A stretch of 64,000 bases of DNA from Novosphingobium aureum (GTDB lineage Bacteria; Pseudomonadota; Alphaproteobacteria; Sphingomonadales; Sphingomonadaceae). The notes beneath the pieces are model-generated. The model ran no database searches. It worked only from the letters and a program-made list of their open reading frames with translations, and was not told the DNA's origin. This document shows, piece by piece, positions 34,829 to 43,391 of the stretch; positions within the stretch are counted from its first letter, which is position 1; each line of letters starts with the position of its first letter. The translations under genes and the position numbers were made by a program. The stretch is from contig NZ_JADZGI010000005.1 in NCBI RefSeq assembly GCF_015865035.1, forward strand, positions 1 through 64,000, in the 5' to 3' direction.

Positions 34829-36090
34829 GCCCGCTCGTCCTGAACCGGCCGATCGGTCCATGCTGCCATCGCGGCGGGCACGGCTTCGCCCAGCGGCAGC
34901 GCGAAGCCGGCCATGCGCAGACTGGCCTCGAGCGCGCCAAGCGTGATCAGGACCTTGTGGCGCATCGCGTTGTAGCCCATCGCGCCCAGCCGCCAGACCT
35001 TGCCCTGCAGCGGCCCGAAGGCAGTGCCGATCTCGATCTCGAAGGCCTCGCGCATGGTCCGGCGCACAGCCTCGCCGTCGATGCCTTCGGGGATGTGGGC
35101 GCCGGTGACATTGGTCATGCGGTGGGCATCGTCGCCGAAGACCGTTAGCCCCATCGCGCGCAGGCCCGCAGTCATCGCCCGGCCCGCGCGGGCATGGCGG
35201 TCGTAGCGCGTCGCCAGTCCCTCTGCGAGCGCGACGCGGGCGCATTCGCGCGCGGCATAGAGCATCGAGGTCGCCTCGGTATGGTGGTTGAGGCGCTTTT
35301 CCGACCAGTAGTCCATGATCATCGCGAGATCGAAGTAGTTCGAGCCGATCCGCGGGCCCTGTCCGTCGACGAGCCCTGCCATGCGGATGCCCGCCTCGGT
35401 ATGCCGGCGCGCGAAGATCTGCTCGGCAGCCGCCTCGGAAATGGTGATCGGGGCCGAGCCGGAGGGACCGCCAAGGCACTTCTGCAGGCCGCCGGTGACG
35501 ACATCGACATCCCAGCGGTCGGCGGCGAGCTCCATCCCGCCGATGGTCGCAGTGGCATCGACGTAGGAAAGCGCGCCCGCAGCACGGCACAGCGCCCCGA
35601 ACCCGTCGAGCGGCTGGGCCATGGTGGTCGAGGTATCGCCGTGGATCGTCGCGACGAGGCGCGGCGCGGTGCGCGCGATGGCATCGCTGATCGCCTCGAG
35701 CGGAACGACCTCGCCCCAGGGTGCCTCGACCGTCTCGATGCGCGCGCCGATGCGCTGCAGGATCTCGGTGAGGAGCAGGCCGAAGCGGCCGAAGTTGACC
35801 ACCAGCACGGTGTCGCCGGGGCGCACAAGGCTGACCAGCGCCGCCTCGATCCCGGCGCGCGCGGTGCCGTCGACGAGCATCGTCCAGCGGTTGCGGGTGC
35901 CGAAGATCGGGCGGTAGAGCGCCATGACCTGCTCCATGTAGCCGGTCATCTCGGGATCGAACTGGCCGAGCAGGTCTGCCGACATCGCGCGCAGCACGCG
36001 CGGATGTGCATTGACCGGGCCGGGTCCCATGAGCAGGCGCTGGGGCGGGTCGATCTCGCCGAACAGCAGGGGATCGAGTTCAAGTGACAT
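34825..36090 (-). CDS. pucG: (S)-Ureidoglycine-glyoxylate aminotransferase
   Basis: A 421-residue class V PLP aminotransferase that converts ureidoglycine and glyoxylate to oxalurate and glycine. MGPGPVNAHPRVL (about 21-33) and the PLP lysine in GGLQKCLGGPSG (near residue 200) match PucG/HpxJ rather than serine- or alanine-glyoxylate enzymes. The start at 36090 lies inside the end of the allantoate amidohydrolase gene. Its product, oxalurate, is the presumed substrate of the HpxXYZW set in the same operon. Confidence 0.9.
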   Translation of the reverse strand: MSLELDPLLFGEIDPPQRLLMGPGPVNAHPRVLRAMSADLLGQFDPEMTGYMEQVMALYRPIFGTRNRWTMLVDGTARAGIEAALVSLVRPGDTVLVVNFGRFGLLLTEILQRIGARIETVEAPWGEVVPLEAISDAIARTAPRLVATIHGDTSTTMAQPLDGFGALCRAAGALSYVDATATIGGMELAADRWDVDVVTGGLQKCLGGPSGSAPITISEAAAEQIFARRHTEAGIRMAGLVDGQGPRIGSNYFDLAMIMDYWSEKRLNHHTEATSMLYAARECARVALAEGLATRYDRHARAGRAMTAGLRAMGLTVFGDDAHRMTNVTGAHIPEGIDGEAVRRTMREAFEIEIGTAFGPLQGKVWRLGAMGYNAMRHKVLITLGALEASLRMAGFALPLGEAVPAAMAAWTDRPVQDERA

Positions 36091-37357
36091 GCAATTCTCC
36101 CTCGCGCCGGGCGAGACCTTCGATGAAGCCAAGCATCGCGCCGAGCGCCGCCTCGGCGTCGGCGGGCTCGACATGTTCGGCCGGGTTATGGCTGATCCCG
36201 CCCTTGCAGCGGATAAACAGCATGGCGGTGGGGCACAGCGCGGCCATGTTCATGGCATCGTGGCCCGCGCCCGAGACGAGGCGGAAGGCGCGCTGTCCGG
36301 TGCGCTCGAGCGCTGCGTCCATCAATGCCATCAGCGCGGGATCGCATGGGCTGGGCGGCAGATCGTGAATGCGCTCGATCTCGAAGTCGAGCCGGCGCGC
36401 GGCGGCGATGCCTTCGATGGCCGCGAGAATGGCTTTCGCGACACGGTCGCGCCGCGCAGCGTGCCCCGCGCGCACGTCGATGGTGAAGCGTACCTCGCCC
36501 GCGATGACGTTGGCAGCCCCCGGCATGGCCTCGATCCGCCCGACCGTCGCCACCGCATCGCCGCCCTCCTCGCGCGCCGCGTGTTCGATCGCGAGCACCA
36601 TCTCGGCGGCACCGGCAAGCGGATCGCGGCGCAGCTTCATCGAACTGGTGCCTGCGTGACCGGCAAGTCCGTGCACGGCGATGGCATAGCGCAGCTGCGC
36701 GGCGATCCCGGTTACCGTGCCGAGCGCCAGCCCCTCGTCCTCGAGCACCGGGCCTTGCTCGATGTGTGCCTCGAGGTAGGCCAGCACCTCGCCCGGCTCG
36801 CGCCGTGCCGCAAGATAGAGCGCGGGATCGATCCCTTCCTCGCGCAGGCCAATACCCGCCGCATCGACGAGCGAGAGCGCATCCGCATCGAGTGTGCCCG
36901 CAACTGCGCGGCTGGTCAGCATGGCGGCAGGAAAGCGCGAGCCCTCCTCGTCGCCGAAGGCATAGACCTCGATGGCGAAAGGCAGGCGTTGCCCCGAGGC
37001 ATGAAGCGCCGCGACGCATTCCACGCCGAGCATGATGCCGAGCGGCCCGTCGTAATGCCCGCCGTCGCGCACCGAATCGAGGTGGCTGCCGATGATCAGC
37101 GCCGGAGCGCCGGGGCTGGCCCCCTCGTAGCGCCCGACAAGGTTCGCGGCGGCATCGCGGCGCACCGCCATGCCCGCCTCCTCCATCCAGCCCGCCAGCG
37201 CCTCTTGCGCAGCGCGATAGGCGGGTGTGAGATAGCCGCGATAGAGCCCGCCCGCGATGTCGGAGAAAGGCGCGACGCCCAGCGCGTCGCAACGCGCGAC
37301 GGCCCTGCTGCCTCCGCTCATGCCGCCTTGTGCGATTTCGCGCGCGCTCGTCATCAT
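36080..37357 (-). CDS. allC: Allantoate amidohydrolase
   Basis: A 425-residue M20-family dizinc enzyme turning allantoate into ureidoglycine, CO2 and ammonia. Metal-binding residues appear in IIGSHLDSVRDGGHYDG (about 82-98), FGDEEGSRF and the C-terminal GISHNPAEHV. HIEQGPVLEDEG is typical of allantoate/N-carbamoyl amidohydrolases. It equals HpxK in the Klebsiella scheme. Two adjacent ATGs at 37357 and 37354 are equally good; the gene begins 1 bp after the hpxW stop. Confidence 0.9.
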   Translation of the reverse strand: MMTSAREIAQGGMSGGSRAVARCDALGVAPFSDIAGGLYRGYLTPAYRAAQEALAGWMEEAGMAVRRDAAANLVGRYEGASPGAPALIIGSHLDSVRDGGHYDGPLGIMLGVECVAALHASGQRLPFAIEVYAFGDEEGSRFPAAMLTSRAVAGTLDADALSLVDAAGIGLREEGIDPALYLAARREPGEVLAYLEAHIEQGPVLEDEGLALGTVTGIAAQLRYAIAVHGLAGHAGTSSMKLRRDPLAGAAEMVLAIEHAAREEGGDAVATVGRIEAMPGAANVIAGEVRFTIDVRAGHAARRDRVAKAILAAIEGIAAARRLDFEIERIHDLPPSPCDPALMALMDAALERTGQRAFRLVSGAGHDAMNMAALCPTAMLFIRCKGGISHNPAEHVEPADAEAALGAMLGFIEGLARREGELHVT

Positions 37358-37358
37358 C

Positions 37359-38936
37359 TCAGCAGCCCACCGCCGCGCCGTCGCTGCGCGGATCGCTGCC
37401 CCCCTCGAAGCTGCCGTCGACGAGGCGCACGATCGCCCCTGCATGGCCCATCATCGCGGTCAGCGGCCCGACGCGCTCGACGTCGTGGCCTGCCTCGGCA
37501 AGCTGGGCGTAAAGGCTCTCGTCGAAGCCGTCCTCGAGCTTGAGCGAGGTCGTGGCATCGCCCCAAGTACGCCCGAGCAGCCAGCGCGGGGCCGAGATGG
37601 CCTCCTGCAGATCGACGCCAAAGCGCGCGTAGCGGCTGAACAGCGCGGCCTGCGTCTGCGGCTGGCCCTCGCCGCCCATCGTGCCGTAGGCCATGATCCG
37701 CCCGTCCTCGAACGCGGCCAGTGCGGGGTTGAGCGTGTGGAACGGTTTTCGACCTGGCTTCAGCGCATTCCAGCCATCCTCGGCCAGACGGAACGAGGAG
37801 CCGCGGTTCTGCCAGGTGATCCCGGTGCCGGGCAGGACCAGCCCCGAGCCGAACTCGAAGTAGGTCGACTGGATGCAGGAGACCACGCGGCCTTGCGCGT
37901 CGGCTGCCGCGAACCAGCAGGTGTCACCCAGTTGCGGCTCATTGGGCCAACGCAAGGCGCGCTCGGGATCGATCCGGGCGGCCAGTTCGTCGAGCGCTGC
38001 ATCGTCGTCGAGCAGGCCCTGGAAATCGAAGTCGGTATAGGCCGTGTCGCCGACGTGTTCGTCGCGCAGCAGGAAGGCCTGCTTGGTCGCCTCGACGAGG
38101 CCGTGGACATGGGCGAAGCCGTCTGCGCCCTTGGCAGCGAGCTTGTCGAACAGCGCGAGGATCACCAGCGAGGCGAAGCCTTGCGTGGGCGGAGCGCTGT
38201 TGTAGAGCCGCGCGCCCGCAATGCCGACGTGCAGCGGCTCGGGTCTGCTCGCCTCATGCGCGATCAGGTCCTGTGCACGCAGCGGCGAGCCCAGTGCGGC
38301 AAGGTCGGCGGCGATACTGCTCGCGAGCGCACCGCGGTAGAAATCGTCGAGCCCGCCCCGTGCCAGAGCGCGCAGGGTTGCGGCAAGGCGCGGCTGGCGC
38401 AGGACGTCCCCCTCGCGCAAGGGACGTCCCTCTGGCTCGAAGGTCTCGGCCCAGGCGCCGGGCTGGCCGCGCAGTTCCTCGCCCTTGGCGGCGGCAATGG
38501 CGGCCCCGCCTGCGGTGACCGCGACACCCTCCTCGCCGTAACGGATCGCATCGCGCAACAGGCGTTCGAGCGGCAGAGTGCAGCTTTTATCCGAGAGCGC
38601 CGCCTGCCAGGCCGAGATCGTGCCCGCGACCGTGTTCGCCGCGAGGGGGCCCCGCGTCGGGACCACCTCGTGCCCTTCATAAAGCGCGAGGTCGGCATTG
38701 CCCGCCGCACCGCCGCAGCCGTGGATTGCGTGAACGCGACCGTCGGGTTCGCGGATCAGCCAGAAGCCGTCGCCGCCGATCCCGGTCATGTGCGGGTAGA
38801 CGACGGCAAGGCACGCGGCGACGGCGACGCAGGCCTCGATGGCTGTGCCGCCCTCGGCAAGCACGTCGCACCCCGCCTTCGCGGCGAGGTGATGGGGCGC
38901 GGTGACGATGCCCTTGCTGGCGGTGACGGTCTTCAT
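37359..38936 (-). CDS. hpxW: Gamma-glutamyltransferase-like oxamate amidohydrolase (HpxW-like)
   Basis: A 525-residue Ntn-hydrolase of the GGT family that should self-cleave before the nucleophile Thr339 (GDT in QLGDTCWFAAAD). Other conserved parts are MTGIGGDGFW and GTMGGEGQPQTQAAL. It lacks a signal peptide, unlike periplasmic glutathione-degrading GGT, so it is cytosolic. HpxW of Klebsiella is described as an oxamate amidohydrolase, and the presence of HpxX, HpxY and HpxZ partners here favours that function over glutathione use. Start set at 38936; 13 bp separate it from the upstream gene. Confidence 0.82.
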   Translation of the reverse strand: MKTVTASKGIVTAPHHLAAKAGCDVLAEGGTAIEACVAVAACLAVVYPHMTGIGGDGFWLIREPDGRVHAIHGCGGAAGNADLALYEGHEVVPTRGPLAANTVAGTISAWQAALSDKSCTLPLERLLRDAIRYGEEGVAVTAGGAAIAAAKGEELRGQPGAWAETFEPEGRPLREGDVLRQPRLAATLRALARGGLDDFYRGALASSIAADLAALGSPLRAQDLIAHEASRPEPLHVGIAGARLYNSAPPTQGFASLVILALFDKLAAKGADGFAHVHGLVEATKQAFLLRDEHVGDTAYTDFDFQGLLDDDAALDELAARIDPERALRWPNEPQLGDTCWFAAADAQGRVVSCIQSTYFEFGSGLVLPGTGITWQNRGSSFRLAEDGWNALKPGRKPFHTLNPALAAFEDGRIMAYGTMGGEGQPQTQAALFSRYARFGVDLQEAISAPRWLLGRTWGDATTSLKLEDGFDESLYAQLAEAGHDVERVGPLTAMMGHAGAIVRLVDGSFEGGSDPRSDGAAVGC

Positions 38937-38949
38937 CGTGGGTTCCCGC

Positions 38950-39882
38950 TCAGTCCGGCAGAGCCGCGAGGAAAGCGCGCACGACATGCGCGGAATTGAC
39001 CGAGGCGAGCGCCATGAAGGTGTTCATCTGGTTCTCGCCGGTATCGCCGCCCGCAAGGTCGGAAAGCGAGCGGAAGACGATTGCGGGTACCTCGTTGGCA
39101 TAGGCCACCTGCACCACGGCCGCGCTCTCCATGTCGAGCACGCGCGCCCCCCAGGCCTCCTGCAGGTATTCGCGGAACTCCTTGTTGTCGGCGAAGACCC
39201 CGGCGCTGACGCCGGTGCCGCCGACGACCACCTTGGGTTCCTTGACGAGACAATGCTCGCCGCTCGCGCTGCCTGCTGCCCCGGTGCAGCGCTGCAGCGT
39301 GATTTTGGCGGTCACATCCTTGGCAAGGTCGAGCAGCCCGGGATCGACGGCAAGGGTATAGTGGCGCTGCGAAGGCTCGCTGGCATTGCCCACGCGCACC
39401 CCGCGCGGAAACATCATGTCCCAGTTCTTCGGTGCCTCGGCATCGACCGGCTCGGGCACGACCCAGCCCTTGTCCGTCTTTCGCGCGAAGGAGACCTCGA
39501 GGTACTGCGCCCAATCCTTCGCGACGATGACGTCACCGATCGAGAGCTCGGGATCGACCCCGCCCGCGATGCCGGAAAAGACGATGCGCTTGACGTTGAA
39601 ACGGTCGAGCACGAGCTGGGTGTTCATCGCCGCGTTGACCATGCTGACCCCGCTCTGCATCAGCACCACCGGCTTGCCCTCAAGCGTGCCGACGAGGAAG
39701 GTCAGACCGTTGGCGTGATATTCCCGGGGCGCTTCGATGGCCGGGGCCATGGCGTCCCATTCGGGCGCGAAGGCGGTCATCACCACGGTGCGCGCGGTAT
39801 CGTCGAAGCGCTCGGCAGCGGCCTCGGCGGGCAGCGCGCAAAGCGCCATGGTGGCTGCAAGAGTGTACGAAACGAAGCGCAT
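38950..39882 (-). CDS. Exported purine-nucleosidase/phosphorylase-fold protein (MTAN/PNP family)
   Basis: A 310-residue protein with a signal peptide (MRFVSYTLAATMALCALPAEAAA). The body is a PNP/UDP-family nucleosidase: IVFSGIAGGVDPELSIGDVIVA, VLDMESAAVVQVAY (the substrate-binding Met-Glu pair) and RSLSDLAGG (the catalytic Asp). An N-glycosidase or phosphorylase acting on nucleosides in the periplasm is likely; the exact nucleoside is unknown. It lies between the permease and hpxW genes and overlaps the former by one base. Confidence 0.82.
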   Translation of the reverse strand: MRFVSYTLAATMALCALPAEAAAERFDDTARTVVMTAFAPEWDAMAPAIEAPREYHANGLTFLVGTLEGKPVVLMQSGVSMVNAAMNTQLVLDRFNVKRIVFSGIAGGVDPELSIGDVIVAKDWAQYLEVSFARKTDKGWVVPEPVDAEAPKNWDMMFPRGVRVGNASEPSQRHYTLAVDPGLLDLAKDVTAKITLQRCTGAAGSASGEHCLVKEPKVVVGGTGVSAGVFADNKEFREYLQEAWGARVLDMESAAVVQVAYANEVPAIVFRSLSDLAGGDTGENQMNTFMALASVNSAHVVRAFLAALPD

Positions 39883-41276
39883 CAGGCGGCTCCCATCCAG
39901 ACGAAGCGGATTACAAAAAGCAGGGCGAGTACAAGCAGGAACCAGTCGGCCTTGCGGATCGTCCCGCGCGCCATCTTGAGAATTGCGTGGGCGGTGATGC
40001 CGAAGGCGAGGCCATTGGCGATCGAGAAGGTCAGCGGGATCATCGCGACGGTGAGGAACGCGGGGATCGCCGAGAGCGGGTCCTCCCATTCGACCTCGGT
40101 CAGGGGCAGGCACATCATGCCACCCACGATGATCAACGCGGGCGCGGTTGCGGCCAGCGGGATCAGCTGCGCATAGGGCGCCACGAACATCATCGCGAGG
40201 AACAGCACGCCGGTGACGACGGCGGTAAGGCCGGTGCGCCCGCCGACCTGCACGCCCGCCGCGCTCTCGACGTAGCTGGTGACGGTGCTCGTACCCGCCA
40301 TCGAGCCGACGATGGTGGCGGTCGCGTCGGTCACGAGGATACGGTTGAGGCGCGGGATTTTGCCGTCAGAGCCGATCAGTCCGGCACGCTTGGTCACCGC
40401 GACGAGCGTGCCGATGTTGTCGAACAGGTCGACGAAGAGGAAAACGAAGAGGATCTCGAGCAGGCCAAGGCCGTGGCTGCCCGAAACCCCGAACACGCCC
40501 GCGAGGTCGAGCTGGAACAGCGTGCCGGTCATCGCCTCGAGCGAATAGGGTTCGGGGCTCAGCGTCACCATGCCGAAGAGCCAGCCGAGCACGGTGGTGG
40601 CAACGATCCCGATCAGCATCGCGCCGCGCACGTTCCACACGCTGAGTGCACCGATCAGGACGAGGCCGAAGATCGCGAGCGCGGGCGCCGGTGCCTTGAG
40701 GTCGCCGAGCGCGACGAAAGTGGCCGGGTTGGCGACGACGATGCCGGCATCCTTGAGGCCGATGAAGCCGATGAACAGCCCGATGCCGCCCGCGACCGCC
40801 GCGAAGAGGTACTGCGGGATCGAATGGACGATGAGCTGGCGCACCCCGGTCAGGGTGAGCACCAGAAAGGCGATGCCCGAGATGAACACGCAGCCCAGCG
40901 CAACCTGCCAGGGAATGCCCATCTGCTGCACGACGGTGAAGCTGAAGTAGGCGTTGAGCCCCATGCCCGGCGCGAGCGCGAGCGGCGTGTTCGAGGTGAG
41001 CCCCATCAGGATCGAGGCGAAGGCCGCGGCAAAGCAGGTCGCGGCGGCGACTGCGGCTACGGGCATGCCCGCGGTGCCGAGGATCGCAGGATTGACCAGC
41101 ACGATGTAGGCCATGGTCAGGAAGGTGGTGAAACCCGCGAGTACCTCGGTGCGCGCAGTCGTGCCGCGCTCGCTCAGCGCGAACATGCGCTCGAGGCGCC
41201 CGGGCGCGCCGCTCCCACCTTGCCCCTCGCCGGGTGGTCCCGCCGACGGACTGGTCAACGGCTCTGTCTGGCTCAC
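39882..41276 (-). CDS. Purine base permease, NCS2/AzgA family
   Basis: A 464-residue inner-membrane transporter with 12-14 hydrophobic segments. GMGLNAYFSF in helix 3, GITAHAILK near the end and TSTVTSYVESAAGVQVGGRTG are AzgA-type signatures for adenine, guanine and hypoxanthine uptake. GTG at 41276 is chosen because it overlaps the amidase stop (GTGA) and gives a normal N-terminus (MSQTEPLT...); the frame is open further upstream. Supplies bases to the cytosolic deaminases. Confidence 0.9.
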   Translation of the reverse strand: MSQTEPLTSPSAGPPGEGQGGSGAPGRLERMFALSERGTTARTEVLAGFTTFLTMAYIVLVNPAILGTAGMPVAAVAAATCFAAAFASILMGLTSNTPLALAPGMGLNAYFSFTVVQQMGIPWQVALGCVFISGIAFLVLTLTGVRQLIVHSIPQYLFAAVAGGIGLFIGFIGLKDAGIVVANPATFVALGDLKAPAPALAIFGLVLIGALSVWNVRGAMLIGIVATTVLGWLFGMVTLSPEPYSLEAMTGTLFQLDLAGVFGVSGSHGLGLLEILFVFLFVDLFDNIGTLVAVTKRAGLIGSDGKIPRLNRILVTDATATIVGSMAGTSTVTSYVESAAGVQVGGRTGLTAVVTGVLFLAMMFVAPYAQLIPLAATAPALIIVGGMMCLPLTEVEWEDPLSAIPAFLTVAMIPLTFSIANGLAFGITAHAILKMARGTIRKADWFLLVLALLFVIRFVWMGAA

Positions 41277-42649
41277 GCGTCTATCCCCCTGCTGCCCGCA
41301 AGCGCCCCCGCAGGGAACGCCTCCGGCACTGTCACCCCGATGAAACCCTCGTCCTCGAGCCGCTTCGCGAAAGCGAAGAGCGTACCCTCGCAGCCCGGCC
41401 TGCCGATAAGCTGGAGGCCAAGCGGCAGTTGCCCGGGACGCCTGAGCGGCACTGCCAGCGAAGGCAGGCCGAGAAATGTGATCGCCTGGGTATGGATGCC
41501 CAGGTCCGCACGCGCCGCGCTCATCGCGCCGTCGATCTCGATGCGCGGGTCCGCAACGCTCGGCGCCGTGCAAGGCGTCGCCGGAGCAAGCAGCACGTCA
41601 TGATCCGCGATCAGGTCGAGCACCGGTGCCTTGTAACGCGCGCGGAAGGCCTGCGCCTCCTCGTAGATCGCCTCGGGCAGCAGCGCGCCTGCGAGCAGGC
41701 GGTCGCGCACTTGCGGGTCGTAGGACATAGCCGCGCGCGCGAGCGTCTCGCGGTGCAACCTGCCGCCCTCGCAGGCGGTGATGACGAAGGCCGCCGAGCG
41801 CGCACGGGCTATGTCGGGAATGACCAGCGGCGCAGCGGCGCTGTCCATCGCCCTGGCGATACTGTCCATCGCTGCAAGCTGCGCAGGGTCGGCATTGTCA
41901 CGAAAGCGACCGCCCAGCCGCGCGACCTTGAGCGAAGATGGCGCAGCGCTCGCAGGCCCGCCGGTGAGCACCTCCCACAAGAGTACCATGTCGGCGATGC
42001 TCCCGGTGAACGGGCCGACATCGTCGAAGCTCTCGGCAAAGGGGAAGACGCCCTCGAGCGGCAGCGCGCCGTGTGTCGGCTTGAGACCGTAGAGCCCGCA
42101 TAGGCTGGCGGGCACGCGCACCGAGCCATTGGTGTCAGAGCCCAGCGAAAAGGGCATCAGCCCTGCCGCGACCATTGCGGCCGAACCGCCCGAGGAGCCC
42201 CCGGCGAGCCGGCTCGGGTCATGCGGGTTGCGGGTCGTGCCATGGCGCGCGTTGATGGTCGCAAAACCATAGGCGAATTCGTCCATGTTGAGCGTCGCGA
42301 CGAGCACCCCACCGGCTGCGCGCAAACGCTCGACCGCCTCAGCATCGCGGCCTGCCGCCGGCGCATCGTCGAAGATGGCCGAACCCGCACTCGTCGCGAT
42401 GCCCGCAACGTCGAACAGGTCCTTAACCCCGTAAGGCACCCCGGCGAGGGGCCCGGGGTCCTCACCGCGCGCGACCATGGCGTCGACCCTGCGCGCCTCG
42501 TCGCGCGCACGTTCCGACAGCACCCGGGTGACGGCGACGAGCGGCCCTGCCCGCTCCTCGAGTGCCGCGAGGCACTGTTCGGTCACCGCGACGGCGCTCA
42601 ACATTCCGTGGCGCACGCCATGCGCGATTTCGAGCGCCGAGCGCATCAT
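41273..42649 (-). CDS. hpxY: Amidase, AtzE/HpxY type
   Basis: A 458-residue amidase-signature hydrolase with the Ser-cisSer-Lys triad: Lys76 (GVKDLFD), Ser152/153 (GGSSGGSAA) and Ser176 (GSDTNGSVRVP). NMDEFAYGFATINARHG is specific to the AtzE branch. AtzE, with small partner AtzG, hydrolyses 1-carboxybiuret; oxalurate has the same terminal urea-like amide, so HpxY probably deaminates oxalurate. Overlaps hpxX upstream (ATGA) and the permease downstream (GTGA). Confidence 0.87.
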   Translation of the reverse strand: MMRSALEIAHGVRHGMLSAVAVTEQCLAALEERAGPLVAVTRVLSERARDEARRVDAMVARGEDPGPLAGVPYGVKDLFDVAGIATSAGSAIFDDAPAAGRDAEAVERLRAAGGVLVATLNMDEFAYGFATINARHGTTRNPHDPSRLAGGSSGGSAAMVAAGLMPFSLGSDTNGSVRVPASLCGLYGLKPTHGALPLEGVFPFAESFDDVGPFTGSIADMVLLWEVLTGGPASAAPSSLKVARLGGRFRDNADPAQLAAMDSIARAMDSAAAPLVIPDIARARSAAFVITACEGGRLHRETLARAAMSYDPQVRDRLLAGALLPEAIYEEAQAFRARYKAPVLDLIADHDVLLAPATPCTAPSVADPRIEIDGAMSAARADLGIHTQAITFLGLPSLAVPLRRPGQLPLGLQLIGRPGCEGTLFAFAKRLEDEGFIGVTVPEAFPAGALAGSRGIDA

Positions 42650-42825
42650 GCAGCCGCGCCTTCCCCGCCCCGCATGCGCGCGACGTGGCGTTCGAGCAGC
42701 GCGAGATTGTCGGCCACGCCCTGTGCACAGGCCGAGGGTATGACGATGCCGCGCGCCGTAGCGACGCGCGCGATCTCGTCCGGGCTGCGCGGGACCGAAG
42801 CGGGGGCCGGATTTGCAGGCGGCAT
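42646..42825 (-). CDS. hpxX: AtzG/HpxX-like amidase partner (DUF4089)
   Basis: A 59-residue protein. The C-terminal helix pair (GVADNLALLERHVARMRGGE) fits DUF4089, the family of AtzG, which binds AtzE as an obligatory small subunit. The N-terminus is Pro/Ala-rich. ATG at 42825 has an AGGAGT-like site about 4 bases upstream. It is the first gene of the 19-gene leftward run and overlaps hpxY by four bases. Confidence 0.75.
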   Translation of the reverse strand: MPPANPAPASVPRSPDEIARVATARGIVIPSACAQGVADNLALLERHVARMRGGEGAAA

Positions 42826-43110
42826 CGATACTCCTTCGTGTGGCGTGTGGGCGCCAGCGCCTTCGGCTCGCGCGCGGCCAGACCGCTCGACGCCGTTCTC
42901 CACCTTCACGATCATGCCTCGTTGTGCGGGTGCGAACAATGCCCTGTCCATGCGTCACGCACGAGATTGATGCGCGACGCCATGGCCTTGCACGCCACAC
43001 CACAGAAAGGATGGCTGGCGAGCGAGCGGAACGCGGGCATGGCTGAAGAGACGCGAACGGGCATGTCTGCGCCTAGTGCCGCTCAGACGCCGCCACATCA
43101 AACGCAATGA

Positions 43111-43125
43111 AACGAACATATCGTT
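43111..43125. repeat. Inverted repeat AACGA-N5-TCGTT in the purine control region
   Basis: Perfect 5-bp arms around a 5-base spacer (ACATA), partly overlapping the larger inverted repeat that follows. The size and symmetry suit a dimeric repressor operator. Confidence 0.5.
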
Positions 43126-43178
43126 GCAAAAATCAGAGCACCATTACGCTGGTTTAACGCGCTCTATTTTTGGCAACG
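43122..43178. promoter_or_regulatory. Large imperfect inverted repeat in the purine control region
   Basis: The left arm 43122-43139 (CGTTGCAAAAATCAGAGC) and right arm 43161-43178 (GCTCTATTTTTGGCAACG) are reverse complements apart from one missing and one extra base; the loop is 21 bases. It is not followed by a T-run and lies well upstream of both start codons, so it may be a two-site operator rather than a terminator. Confidence 0.6.
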
Positions 43179-43391
43179 CCTCGTCGAATTCATTGCATTT
43201 GCCTGCACGTCGAGGCCGACATAGCCTCGCCAGCAACGACGAGAAGCGACCTCGGCAGGAACCCGGAACTTAAAAGCCGGACCGCTCGGGGAGCCAGAGC
43301 CAAACGGGACGTGGATCCACCGGAAGGTACGAATGCATACGCGAAAGCGGGTCAGGGCCTGCTCTCGCGCAATAGTCATGAGGGGCTTCTA

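Larger units (their letters stand above)
42826..43391. other. Divergent 566-bp control region of the purine genes
   Basis: Separates the leftward hpx operon from the rightward TonB receptor and must carry both promoters. It contains two inverted repeats (listed separately) and an AT-richer centre around 43100-43200. No convincing open reading frame was seen in it. Confidence 0.7.

Noticed and set aside
37359..38936. Classical glutathione gamma-glutamyltransferase
   Set aside because: No signal peptide, and it lies within a purine operon beside HpxX, HpxY and HpxZ homologues; the HpxW assignment fits better.
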